Assembly (NCBI RefSeq): GCF_000003605.2
Contig: NW_003122423.1
Coordinates: 28,710-92,709 of the forward strand
DNA: 64,000 bases
Direction of reading: 5' to 3'
Source: Saccoglossus kowalevskii
Lineage: Eukaryota; Hemichordata; Enteropneusta; Harrimaniidae
Below the pieces are notes generated by a model. It was not told the origin of the DNA, searched no databases, and saw only the letters and a list, made by a program, of their open reading frames with translations. Positions 1 to 11,163 of the stretch are shown piece by piece. The position numbers and the translations under genes are program-made. How positions within the stretch are numbered: the stretch's first letter is position 1; every line of letters begins with the position of its first letter.

Positions 1-2295
1 GAAAGGCTTTGCAATAATTCGTCCTGATGAAAATGTCAAAATGAGCGCTACTTATTAACGAAACCTGGAGACTATTTCTCTTATAATTGCACCCCTCCCC
101 ACAAACATACTCTTTCCATGTGTGAGACAAGCTACGTGGCAGACGCAGTTTTGTCCAATGTAGTAGATATAAAAAGTTTTTGTTTCAAGCAACATTGTAA
201 TATAAATTTCACTTATTACGATTTTAAGAATTAAGAGGAACTCTTTCAAACCGATGGACGCGATGAATACACTATACAGATACGTGTTATGGGTGATATT
301 TGAGTTATTATATTTGTATTCCCTAAACTTGGCCCCAGTGGCAAGGTATATGAACTGTACTAGCCGACGGGTAAATCAGTCTTCGTGCACATAACTATTT
401 GTATATAAACAAAAGAAAAAAACGAAAATAATGAACTTCATCGCATATGATTCGTTCAGCAGAGAGGTCTTTAACAAAAAGTTAAATTTTTCATCATACG
501 TTATTCTAGCATCGATGCAAATGCGGACGCTGCAATATTCTCCTTTATATTGTTAGACGCAGGTTTTTTTTTCATATTTACAGTTCACATTATTCTATAT
601 ACTCGACTTTCTTTGTGACCGCGTCAATTTTTCACAGTTGGTAATGGTGTTTGTTTGCCTCTATTTCATTTTTTTTACTTTTTACAAACTTCCTCATATA
701 GTCGTTTACACAATAGAAACGATTAACGATCCAACAAAATAAAAGGATACGGGCAAAATATTCTTTTTTGAAATTAAAAGCAGTTCAATGTGATGGATTC
801 AATGCCACTGCTGTGTCTTTTGTTGTGCAAATCTTAGCAACTCATTTTCATTTGGGCGCGTGTTATGTTCGATCCAAGTAATCAAGATCACTCGAACACA
901 ACATGAAAGATCGAGTCCACCAACTGTGCCAGTAATGCGCACAATACCCAAATAAAACAATTTAAGCATCAACACCACTTTAGTCAGTAAAGATGTAATT
1001 GTGCGTTTTCCAAGGAAATAAATAATATGACTTTATGAAAGTAATCGAAATTCAGTAATGTTTGACACCAAATAAAAGAAATGACCGCGGAGGAGGGGGG
1101 AAACTGACATGTTTTTGTGACCAGGAAATAATTGGGCATTAGAAGAGAGCTGATAACGACAATAGAATGCATGAATTGAGGCAATAGCTGGACAAATTGC
1201 ATGTTCTAGTAGAGTCAGACATAGAGAGAAACAACATAACAAATAAACAGCTGGCAGAGTCCAGAAAATAATCGTCATCATCGCCACTTAATCCCCCAAT
1301 ATTGAGGATTCTGGTGTGGCAGTCCCGAATATAACTGTTCCACCATGGCACACCTCTTCGCTCTCGCGCGTTTCAGATTATATATACAACCGGGTGAATT
1401 TTTTGAGCAACATCAAAACTAGATGCAAAATTGTTCTTGTATTTTGAAACGATGTTCAGTATACAACATTCCAATAATTATGCGCATGTCAAGTCTTCAT
1501 TGATTAGAGCAAGTCAGACCATATTTTTCACTTATATCTGATTTTGAACTCAACATTTGACACTCACCAAATGCATTGTATTATTATATCATGGCGTTCG
1601 ACGTTTTTTTTCCCATGACACCAATCGAGGGAATCGCGCATAGCTAAAAGGGCAGAGATTTTATAGTTGGAGACAGGGAGAAACGGCAATTTGTTTGACA
1701 TCCTGATTAAATTTGGCGGGAGAAACACGTCTTCACCCAGGAGGACTGAGAAATTGGCGCCAAAAGCTGAACCATAATAAAAGCTCAACCTGGACATTCA
1801 CAACTACTTTTCAGACGGGTTGCATAAGCAGTATAAAATATAAAACTGAGGGTACTTATATGGTCAGTAAAGAGACGTCCACCCCACCCCCCTCGAAGGA
1901 GATTATTGAATCTCGAATGTGATGACATTATAAGACGTGATAATTTTACACTTATAACTTTGATGTTCACCGATATGCTGCTATTGAAGAGACAGGGTTG
2001 TCACACGATTGAGTATTACAGGTAATTTGGAAGATAATACATGAATGAAAAATAACGTTAATTAATAGGAATTAGGCGATTGCCCGGGAGTGTACTTGTA
2101 GAGATGTGTTGTAAATGGGGATTATATTGGTACTAAAAGTGAAAGCCGGCGTGGTTTGTCGCCATTTTATATATATTTTTGAGCGCTGAGACACTTGGGA
2201 ACGCAGATGGACGATAGATGAAGTGGCGAATTGACATGGGAATTGATAAACAACAATCAAATATATGGACCGCCAAATGAGTAGTTGGTTCGTGG
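1..2295. other. AT-rich non-coding, presumed intron 3' of the paired-domain exon
   Basis: No convincing coding exon was found on either strand. I looked on the minus strand for the continuation of the paired domain (SSINRVLRN) and did not find it. The stretch holds poly-T and poly-A runs and short chance reading frames below 100 codons. Confidence 0.6.
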
Positions 2296-2934
2296 ATGCC
2301 GAAAAGGAATCGCGCCGAGCACCGTCAAAGGGTCTGCCGTAATTGCTTGATTAATTCGGGACCTCGTGTTTGGGAGTTCACTCCCAATACACCCTGTCAT
2401 TTCCCCCAACGGCAAACCAACAAATATATTACCCTTAAAGCATTGGATTTGAAGGGCCCTTGTTTTGCCTATTACATCCCAATATGCTCGCATTTGAGCC
2501 AAATCCGTAACTGGGACAACGCGTTTGGCCAATTGTTCCCTGGTTGTGATGGAAACGGTTTATTCTGCTTTATTGGGTGCATCTGGGTGACTTTTCATGC
2601 CGTTGCCGCCCCGGAGAGGAGCGATAAAAGTACCAGATCACTTTGCGCAATTTCGTACGCTTTGTTAGCTTTTACTCAGCAGACACTTGGACTGATCAAA
2701 CGTTGCTACATGACATGTAAACTGTCAAATTTAGCCTTCAGCCACGGAATCTTTATTCTCACAACATATACTTCACCATTTACTCAAAACCAACAACTGC
2801 ATGTAAAATCTCTGAATAATATATATATGATTGGAATTTTGATGAAGACAATTTTGACGCCACGAAGATGCATTGCACTAACTATACTAGTTTGTTTTCA
2901 TGCGATACAAAAACATATTCTGATCCCAAACTAA
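2296..2934 (+). CDS. Unrecognised 212-codon open reading frame (doubtful)
   Basis: This ATG-to-stop frame is the longest non-repetitive one in the window and sits in a patch somewhat richer in G+C than its flanks. The predicted product begins MPKRNRAEHR, is rich in Cys and hydrophobic residues, and matches no family I recognise. Its second half (about residue 140 onward) has the AT-rich composition of the surrounding intron. A 91-codon frame overlaps it on the opposite strand (2257-2532). At this base composition, chance frames of about 140 codons are expected in 64 kb, so 212 is only mildly unusual. It lies inside the presumed intron on the strand opposite to the Pax6-like exon. It could be chance, a degraded element or a nested gene; I favour chance. 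Confidence 0.12.
   Translation: MPKRNRAEHRQRVCRNCLINSGPRVWEFTPNTPCHFPQRQTNKYITLKALDLKGPCFAYYIPICSHLSQIRNWDNAFGQLFPGCDGNGLFCFIGCIWVTFHAVAAPERSDKSTRSLCAISYALLAFTQQTLGLIKRCYMTCKLSNLAFSHGIFILTTYTSPFTQNQQLHVKSLNNIYMIGILMKTILTPRRCIALTILVCFHAIQKHILIPN
2372..2389. repeat. Short inverted repeat (7-bp arms)
   Basis: TTGGGAG TTCA CTCCCAA forms a perfect 7-bp stem with a 4-base loop. It lies in the G+C-richer patch of the presumed intron. No terminator or element identity is implied. Confidence 0.5.
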
Positions 2935-3840
2935 AATGTGCATTGCAATAATACATAACAAACCGATGTGTAAATAAATAATTGTCCTTCCCGGCATTCC
3001 CTATGGCTAAAGTTGACTTGCTCTCTAAACCCCCCTAACGTCCCTACCACAAATGGAATGATCCCTCTGTTAGTTTTCCCGGTATTTTGTTCAAAAGGTG
3101 CATCCATATGCTATAATAATACGATATCAAATTGATAAAAACAAGTTAAATACGACGATATTGGACAAGCAGTTTTGATATACATGTGCTATGAAATCTA
3201 GAATGGATATAGGCGTATATATCTGACGGACGCTACACGTGGTAACCAGAAGCGTGCCTGTTTCGTGTAGTCACTTTCCTTGGTATAGTGTTTAACCAGA
3301 TTTCAACATAATAACTTTGCTGTGGTTAGATATGCGAAATCAAAATATTCATACAATATGGAATACTCTCAATTATAAGTGCAACCACGGCAAAGTGGCC
3401 TCCGCAGCCACAAAAAAATAGAAAACAAAAAGAATAATGTCGGTACATGGATCAAAGTCACATACGACATTGACTTGCGAAGCAGAAAATCGCATTCAGA
3501 AAATCTAGCTTATATATATGGCCAAAATAGTGCCAAAGCCTGTGGTTAATTAACAAAGTCAGAAAGCTACCTAGGACACGACTGCAGTGACCATCCAAGC
3601 AAGTAGTCATAGGGGAATCCATTGCTGATTTCTCTTTATTTGTTGATACGAAATGCAAGAAGGCCGACCATGAGTAGTTCCTTGTTTGTAATAAAACCGT
3701 TCTAATATAAGGATATAGGATTATCGTGACTTGGCTCTCAATTGTCTCAACATTTATATTTTCTTTTATTTTTATAAATAGGTTCCTATAGCATTGGATT
3801 GTTTAAGGATCATTGGATTATGACGTTTTCGTTGAACTAA
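2935..3840. other. Presumed intron, no recognisable gene
   Basis: AT-rich sequence between the unrecognised frame and the intron-retention extension of the exon. A 66-codon minus-strand frame at 3458-3658 resembles nothing I know. I see no splice-flanked homology to the rest of the paired domain. Confidence 0.5.
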
Positions 3841-3918
3841 TCAACTTTTCACATCGCTGATCTCAGAAAACAAATGTATAATTAGAAAATAAATCAAATT
3901 CATGAAAAAGAATATTGA

Positions 3919-3924
3919 ACTTAC
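3919..3924 (-). other. Splice donor of the paired-domain exon
   Basis: On the minus strand the exon end CCAAGT is followed by GTAAGT, a full consensus donor. Splicing here leaves the codon for the S of NIPS complete, so the next exon should begin in phase 0 with VSSINRV. The sequence past the donor stops looking like a paired domain after VSS, which agrees with an intron here. Confidence 0.88.
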
Positions 3925-4271
3925 ACTTGGAATGTTGTCTTGTGTGCATACTTGTTCCTGTAATAACCGGTCTCTGATCTCCCAGGCGAAGATCGACGGA
4001 CATTCTCTCTTAAATTGAGCAATCTTTCCGACGACTGGTGGGGTGGCAACACGGGGTTTGCTTCCTCCAATTGCCCGAGGGCGTATGGACCCCGTTTCGT
4101 AATAACGGCCGAGAATCTTGCTAACACATCCGTTACTAACTTGGAGAATTCGGGAGATGTCGCAAGGTCTGGCACCACTATGAGCAAGTTCCACAATCTT
4201 CTGTCGTGTGCTATCTGGTAGAGGTCTGCCGTTTACAAACACACCACCAAGTTGATTTACTCCGCTGTGTC
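3925..4271 (-). CDS. Pax6: PAX6/Eyeless paired-domain exon (internal coding exon, partial gene)
   Basis: This internal exon encodes 115 complete codons of a paired domain, from HSGVNQLGG to the end of DNIPS. It covers the N-terminal PAI subdomain, the linker and most of the C-terminal RED subdomain; the last dozen or so residues of the usual 128-residue domain lie in the next exon. The class-defining residues are those of PAX6: I, Q and N in the segment [12 protein letters not shown], where PAX2/5/8 have Q, R and H. Compared from memory with vertebrate PAX6, about six positions differ, in [17 protein letters not shown] and CTQDN. The protein would be a nuclear DNA-binding transcription factor acting in eye and nervous-system development. 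The exon starts with two bases (GA) that complete a codon begun upstream, as at the equivalent human boundary, and ends in phase 0. The reading frame is intact and spliced, so it is not a retrocopy. The homeodomain and the transactivation region are not in the window. Confidence 0.96.
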
Positions 4272-4290
4272 CTAAAATAAAAAAAAAATA
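4272..4290 (-). other. Splice acceptor of the paired-domain exon
   Basis: Read on the minus strand, a long T-rich tract runs into ATTTTAG immediately before the GACACAGCGG start of the exon. The AG is at 4273-4272. The tract is a strong polypyrimidine signal. The break falls at the codon just before HSGV, the same place as the human PAX6 intron. Confidence 0.9.
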
Positions 4291-4699
4291 AAAATGGGTA
4301 AATATACAAAATTTATATTATCATCCCTAATTTAAAATCAGTGCCCGCATTTTTCAAATTTAAGATACAAATATTAATCGCCCAAAATTAAATATCAGAC
4401 TCCACTACATCGTATGTCCATTCGTTCAAATATGCATTTAATTATTTATATCATTACAAATGTACTCATTTTGTGAACCTAAACTGGTATAAAATGTAGT
4501 AATGTTAAGAAAAAATACAGTATATTGTCGGCGTTGTTTAGCATCAATGTATTATGATGATATTATTATAACTAAATTCCAAATAATGGTAATTATATCA
4601 GGTCTGTGTGAGTTTAAATACATTTTGAATTCAGTTGAATTATATATTTGAAAACATCATGCTAATACATGGTTAATTGGTCACTGGTCATAACTAGGG

Positions 4700-4757
4700 C
4701 AAATGACTGGCTGACTAACTGGCTGGTTGGCACAAATGACTGACTTTCTAACTGGCT
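4700..4757. repeat. Two-copy degenerate direct repeat, 33-bp period
   Basis: CAAATGACTGGCTGACTAAC at 4700 and CAAATGACTGACTTTCTAAC at 4733, each followed by TGGCTG. The pair lies about 430 bp upstream of the paired-domain exon, inside its 5' intron. Confidence 0.7.
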
Positions 4758-5477
4758 GTGGAAAGCTATATCGCGCTATAATTCACCCGAGGAGGTGAAA
4801 ATTAATATTGAAAATTAATTAGATAAGCTTTGTTAATATGGCAAGACAGGCGGTGACCGGAGTAACGCAGAGTGTGAGATGAGAGCTTCAATATAGACTC
4901 ACTAAGTGTTGGGTTGGAAGCTTTAGAAAGAAGAACTACTTGTAAACTATACTTCTTGGTATTGAAATCCAGCAGCGAGGGTACTTGAGTATGTCAATTT
5001 AAAGCATACAACTACAAGTTGCGCAAATAAACCAGTGTTTTATTGTGAAAGGAATTGAGCATGTATAGTAGATACGATAAGGCTCCCCTATGAGATTTTA
5101 AACAACATGGAGTGATGTTGTGTTTGTTTCATTGACTTTGACAAATCGACGTTTCACTTCGTATTACCCGGACCCTAGGGCAACTCTTAACTTAACGGTA
5201 GTCTAGCTGGTAGTGTGAATGGGACTAAATCTGAAATATGCAGTGCCTATGTTTGAAAGTGCTCGGAGCTATCCGTACGCGACCAACACAGGTTGTGTTC
5301 AATGCTATTGAATGGGAGAACATCACCACGCAAACCATAGTACCCGGGACGACAACCAAACGTAATACATCAAACAAGCGGAATCCGCTGACGAGCGGTG
5401 CTTTGATGTTAGCGGGTATCCCCTGGAAGTAGATTTGGCCTCCCGCGCTTCCAACTCAAAGCGACGTTCGTGGCTGG

Positions 5478-5522
5478 TAGCTGAGCGGGGTAGCTGCATA
5501 GCTAGGTAACTGTTTCGAGCTC
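5478..5522 (+). other. Pol III A-box/B-box-like pair (possible tRNA-derived SINE remnant)
   Basis: TAGCTGAGCGGG at 5478 fits the A-box consensus TRGCNNARYNGG. GTTTCGAGCTC at 5512 fits the B-box with two mismatches, 34 bp downstream. A D-arm-like stem can be drawn, but the anticodon and T stems do not pair, so this is not a functional tRNA. It may be a worn tRNA-derived SINE head or chance. Confidence 0.2.
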
Positions 5523-6499
5523 TGTGACTTGTGAAACCAGTTTCACGCCAATGACAGTAGCTCGAAAAGCCTTAAGTAAAATTGGCTTACAAAACCTCTC
5601 TATATAACATTTATGAAATAAAACTTAAATTGCCATCGGGAGTTTCTCGTTTTCGAATCACAGATGAGTCGGCGCAGGTTGGGTAACTTATGTTCCCTTT
5701 ACTCAATACTAACACGTGTTCCGTGACTTTTTAATAAAACACTGCAATAACAACACGGTTTGGAAGCGACGTTTTCCCACACCTTTACAGTGACTGTCAA
5801 TTTTTTCCAATTAATCTTCTGAATGACAATACGGTTGACTTTGGAATATAAAGAATAAACGTGGATATCCCATAATTGTACCCTTCGTGTTTTCAATATA
5901 ACCCCGGCCTCTACAGAATACAATATGCATTTCCTTTTTGTGTCCATTCAAAACAGACTCTGCAAACAATGATCTCAATAAACGGCATCAGATTACGGAA
6001 TATTAGCTTGCTTTTGTTGAAATATCCAAATATTTTTCAAAAGAAATAGGTTTCGTTTTACCGAGTTTTGTCTACGATACAAGGGTGCTGGATTAGAGGT
6101 CTCTCGGTGGATATCTCTTTGTCCGCTATGTATTTCCACCAGTGCACCAACAAGGCGGGAAACACTAGTCAACTTCTAGTATATCTCACCATATTCCTTG
6201 TTAGCGTTTTAAATTCTTTCAAATTGTAAAAACGAGTTACAGTTTAGCTGGGGCTATGAGATTTACAATACGTCTTTACTGTACAATTAAATACTAATTT
6301 CTAAGTAAAACTAAAATAACGCCATGCAATTCGTGGCTATTGTGTACGCAAAAAGAATCCCTTTTGTAGTATTAGTTTTATGTTAACGAATAAGATCGTT
6401 TTAATTACGACGTATTAGGTGTCAATGCCATTGGCATTGCTTTATCAACTTGTATTGGAACCAACTGTACAGCGCAATTGAATTATAAAATCAAACAAA

Positions 6500-6507
6500 T
6501 GACGTCA
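6500..6507. promoter_or_regulatory. Full CRE palindrome TGACGTCA
   Basis: This is the exact CREB/ATF palindrome. About one such 8-mer is expected by chance in a window of this size, so function is only possible. Confidence 0.2.
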
Positions 6508-9500
6508 CGGAGAGCAATTGTCAATTATAAATAGACAGTAAACAGACAATTATTTTCTAATTAAAAAAATGTGGTTAATTTGGAACAATTATCTAATTAA
6601 CAGGTCATTGTGAGTGTGTGACTTTTCGCAAATCACGAAGATGTTGGTTTTCGCTAAAAATGCGTTTCGTTGCAAAGATAGATGATAATTTGAATAATTA
6701 TAACATTCATTTAAACCGAAATTTGATTATTTACGAGATTATGAGTTAGAAATATCAAAGGTCTGGCTATGGTTGAATCATTGTATTAAATGTTCTTGTC
6801 TGTAGACAGCTTTTTTATTTGATTTTATATTTCGTGATAAAGTCATATTGTTTAATAAATCGTCCATTTATTCATGTTTTATATGTGGAATACATGTTAT
6901 TATTAGTGAGTACATACTATGAAATTGTTCCGTTTCACAACTACTTGTTAATTTCAGTGACGGTAAGTTGTACATGCTTGAGTCTCTGTTTGAAACATTT
7001 ATAAACTCATCTACGATCTCAAAACTCAATAACTTTACTTTCGGTTTAATAAACTGCAATTATCGTGTCCAAATAACACGTAGCTGCTTGTCGGTTTTGT
7101 TGCCCCGTTAGAGGCGCTTGTGTGTGTATATATGTACATTCATATATACAGTACGTGTTGCCGAGAAGTTATGTATACTATCGGCAAGCTCAAGTCACCC
7201 CTGCTGTGAAACTAACAGTACAAAACACTGAGGTAATATAAAAAACTACAGGACTTAGTGTGATCGTACGAAAAGCACATTGTAGTGCAGGTATTGCAAT
7301 CATAAATTCCTAGTTGGTGAATAGGTATACGACGTCCCGTAGAGATATCGTGAATCATGTCAGAACTATTAAACACCCATCACATGTTCTCAGTCCAATC
7401 CTCAAAAAAACTAATATTCCGCCAATCAAGTGGACTGATCACCCTTTGATTACGCTTCATAATTCCTGAAAATTGACTACTACGAAAAATAGTTTTTTTT
7501 ATTAAGCGTGTTCTCTGGTTCTTTGCAGTGTGGATAAGTCAATAGCTTGTGAGATGTTGGGTGCCGTTTTAAATAGCTTAGTATTACGGTGGTTTGCTTA
7601 AATCAAATGACACCCCGCGAAGCGATTTGGTGAACGGTAGTCTGCCATTATCCACCGATCGCTTCAAAAGAAATCGGGAAATTTATTTGATATAAAAACC
7701 GCGAGGAAATATTAGAAAGTAATATAGGTAATTTTGAATTTATAAAATTGCGTGTGGTTTTCAGTATGTGGTATACTGATCGATCCATCTGGCCACTGCG
7801 TCCCGGTTCACCGTACAAGCGGTCATGCTGCTGCCGATTAAATGATAAAAACATTTACTAGATCTTGTTTGTCGATACACTATGGTCTAAAAACATGTTT
7901 GTCAACATTTCCATTAAAAGGGCTCTGGCGGGCAATCGAAATTTGGTATAATGTACTAGCGTCTATGACATGTTCGTGTGACTCTGTGTCGTTTTAAATA
8001 GGTAACATGTAAAGCGCGTCGTTTTAAAAGACGATATTTTAATAACACAGAAATGTTGAAATGTCTAAATATGTTACCTACATTTCAAACGAGCCGACAG
8101 TTTCGTGACAAACACGAAAGAAAATATAGAATCAGTAGCAATCATCCACGACAAAAATTATAACAACAACGAAACGTAGTGCTGTGTTTGTTTAAACCCG
8201 TCCCCAAATAAAAGAAAGACAGCTTGAATTTACACAGTTGTCACATGCTTGCTTCAAATATCACCTGAGACGAAAGTAAAAAAAAATAATGTCGGAGAAT
8301 AAATAAATATATATAATAAAACATAGTCAAATAATTGTTCCGATTTTTCTCCACCGTTCATCGCAGTGCTATGACTCGTTCACTTTGTATTGAACCTGCA
8401 AACAGTTTCATTCACTTTCTTGAGTATAGCGATTTACGTATGCCGATTACCTGAAAAATACTACTATTTACGATGACATTCCTTGTATATCGAGTTACAA
8501 AACCCTTGCAATGAATCCCCTATTGGGCTGAACAGCTAAGTACAAATTAAACAAATAAAGATGGAGAAAAGTATCAATGCTTTTAGAGCGCTGAAAAGTC
8601 AACTAAGTGGAGCAATAGCGCCATGTAAACATCGTCTTATGGCGACAAACAAGATGGAAACTCAAATCAAAATTAATCTGTACTTTAGTTTTTCAAAAAA
8701 CAAAACGATCTCAAAGTGGTATAGCATGGCGAGCGTCACGGTATTGTAGGTGGTATAGGTGGTGCCATCGCTATAAATATACCAGACAGAAATGTGTCAA
8801 CTATCGAATGAAATCGAACATGACAATGGAATATGCGGAATATCGCTAATTTCCACTGGCAATAGATGACACGCATTCATAAGTTGTCGGTTACGGTATC
8901 TACAGGAATATCCATATGGTATTTCCCATCCTCCAGGCTTCATTTTTATGGAAATTGTAAACAGATTTGCTTCTATTCTAAATGGCCATTTTGGTATTAC
9001 GATTACGAAAACGTGGAACTTATTTTTACATTTCCATATAATAAAAAATAGGCATCGCAGGTGACATTTAATGGAAATGGTCGATTTCGATTAACAGTTT
9101 AACTGCCACAAACCTGTCCTGACAAGTGGCGATGTTATGATTAAAAAAATTGACTGAGTCACTAACACGTTAATTATCCTGTATAATATGTTTGTTTCAC
9201 TCACGTAAACTTTGGACATGACAAAACAACATTGACAGTTATGCGGAAATTGTTATCGACAGAGCTGTTTTTGTAGTCACTGTTTTTCAATAGGGGAATC
9301 TCTTGGACACGGGGATGTTACCTTATACGACAGTGATAATGTAACGGCTGACTCATCAAAACTTAACACAAAATGTCAAATATATGAAAATAATTTTGTC
9401 AGGCTCGAGTCGTTGTAACAGTAGCTACATATCAATAGAATCGTGTGGTTAAATATTATGTACTTTAGGGTACTCGTTAACAAGTGAAATTTGTAAATAC

Positions 9501-9690
9501 AAGTCTCATAGTATGACTAGATTTGGTTTTATTTGTGGGATGTTTTATTCCCACAAGGAGACAAAATGAACCCTGTGTTACGAATAATCAAATGTCATCA
9601 CTTCAATCACTAATGTGTTGTTTTTATTTATATACAAGTGGAGTCGGAAACAAAGATGGCCACCACGTGTCACTATACACACAAAGAAAG

Positions 9691-9716
9691 TAAATAAATA
9701 AATAAATAAATAAATA
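9691..9716. repeat. (TAAA)n microsatellite
   Basis: About six uninterrupted TAAA units. Confidence 0.97.
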
Positions 9717-10256
9717 CAAACACGATTCAAACGAAATTTTAAAATTGGAACCAACAAGCACGAAATAGTTGGGTTTCCTGAAACGAACAAGCAATGAACC
9801 ACAACGAACAAGAAATTGACAATAAATGGGCAACTCCGAGTGAACCCATTCATTGGAGTTAACACTTGTTTAGAGGCACCCCTTCTCGATAATCCCCTTT
9901 CCTCTATTCAGTCCCCTCATTAACAGTGTACCGACCAATCAGCTAGTTGAACATATTCTATATCGCAAAGCGTTATTAGAAACCTATAGGCAACACCTAA
10001 ACTCCGTCGTTCTCTCGCGATGTAAACAAATTACAATTAAATTGAACGATCATAAGATCATCGTGGTAACCTTCCGCGGGTAAGAATATCTTACCAACGC
10101 ACTCACCGCGCCCGCTTTTCTTCCCAGATTCTTCCGTGGACTCGAGTTGATTACCGTGTGCAGAAATCATTGTTTCTGCAAGGCACATGGAGACCTTCTC
10201 TGGCTATGCAGTATAGCGGTGTGCGATGATGACATCGGGAGTTTGAGGCTACAGAC

Positions 10257-10279
10257 GAGAGAGAGAGAGAGAGAGAGAG
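10257..10279. repeat. (GA)n microsatellite
   Basis: An uninterrupted GA dinucleotide run of about 11 units. Confidence 0.97.
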
Positions 10280-11151
10280 CCCTCGGCTGACTGGGACCGC
10301 CCTGATCATGCATACACATGAGTCCTCTTGTTATCGTAGTTTATACATATCGGCGTATTATCATTCACATAAGGTTATTATGCGACAGTGCAAGTTTTAC
10401 CAATTCACTAGTTGTAATCTAACGGCTTTGCATCTTATAAAACCATATGTATAATGCAAGCTTGTTAACAGCATACATAGAAATATAAGTCGCTTTCAAC
10501 CGCTAGACCTGTCCACGTAATTTGTATAGGTACACCTGTAATGGTAGCGGCCTGTGTCTATACGAAATGCCCGGACCGATGCAGAGTTGAAAATAGAAAA
10601 AAATCAAATTTCCACTCGTTTTGCGCACTTGAAAAGCTGGCATTGTGAAGCACACTAAGGCTGGATTGACGGCAGCAAAATGACACGAACTTATTATCTC
10701 TGTCCAGTGAGCATTGTCGTAAGATCACAACATATTATCTGACATTATAAAACAAAAAACCTAACAGATAATACAAATAAATACTTTAGTGGTGGAAACA
10801 CAATTATAGACATCGACGTCATCTCAAACTATCCTTCTCTACTTATTGATAGATTCGAGTAATGAAATAAATTCGCTAATTAAATCCCTATACACAACAA
10901 TAAAACTGTCAAATATTAGAGTCATACATCGCTTTGAGTGTTGCATGGGCTTGGGACTAGGAGCATCACTGATTGTATGTATATGTGGGGAGGGTCTGAG
11001 GGCGAAACATTCAAATAATTTGGAAATTATACATGTGAAACAGAGATATGAATAAAACAAAACTAATTTGATTAATTTTAAATTACTTGAACAAAGATAA
11101 TGTTGTACAGAAAAGTCCCGATGTGTATTTTCACTTAAGAATTGTTTTATA

Positions 11152-11163
11152 CCCCCCCCCCCC
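11152..11163. repeat. C12 homopolymer
   Basis: Twelve consecutive C residues on the plus strand, unusual in this AT-rich context. Confidence 0.97.

Larger units (their letters stand above)
4291..9690. other. AT-rich non-coding region upstream of the exon (presumed 5' intron or flank)
   Basis: Apart from the small items listed separately (33-bp repeat pair, Pol III-like boxes, one CRE), I see only short frames of up to about 80 codons with no resemblance to known proteins. Because the gene reads right to left, this is sequence upstream of the paired-domain exon and could hide very short 5' exons that cannot be recognised without transcripts. Confidence 0.55.

Noticed and set aside
3458-3658. 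Minus-strand peptide with TLLINHRLW as the next PAX6 exon
   Set aside because: It only loosely resembles SSINRVLR. The surrounding residues do not fit and there is no acceptor in the right place.
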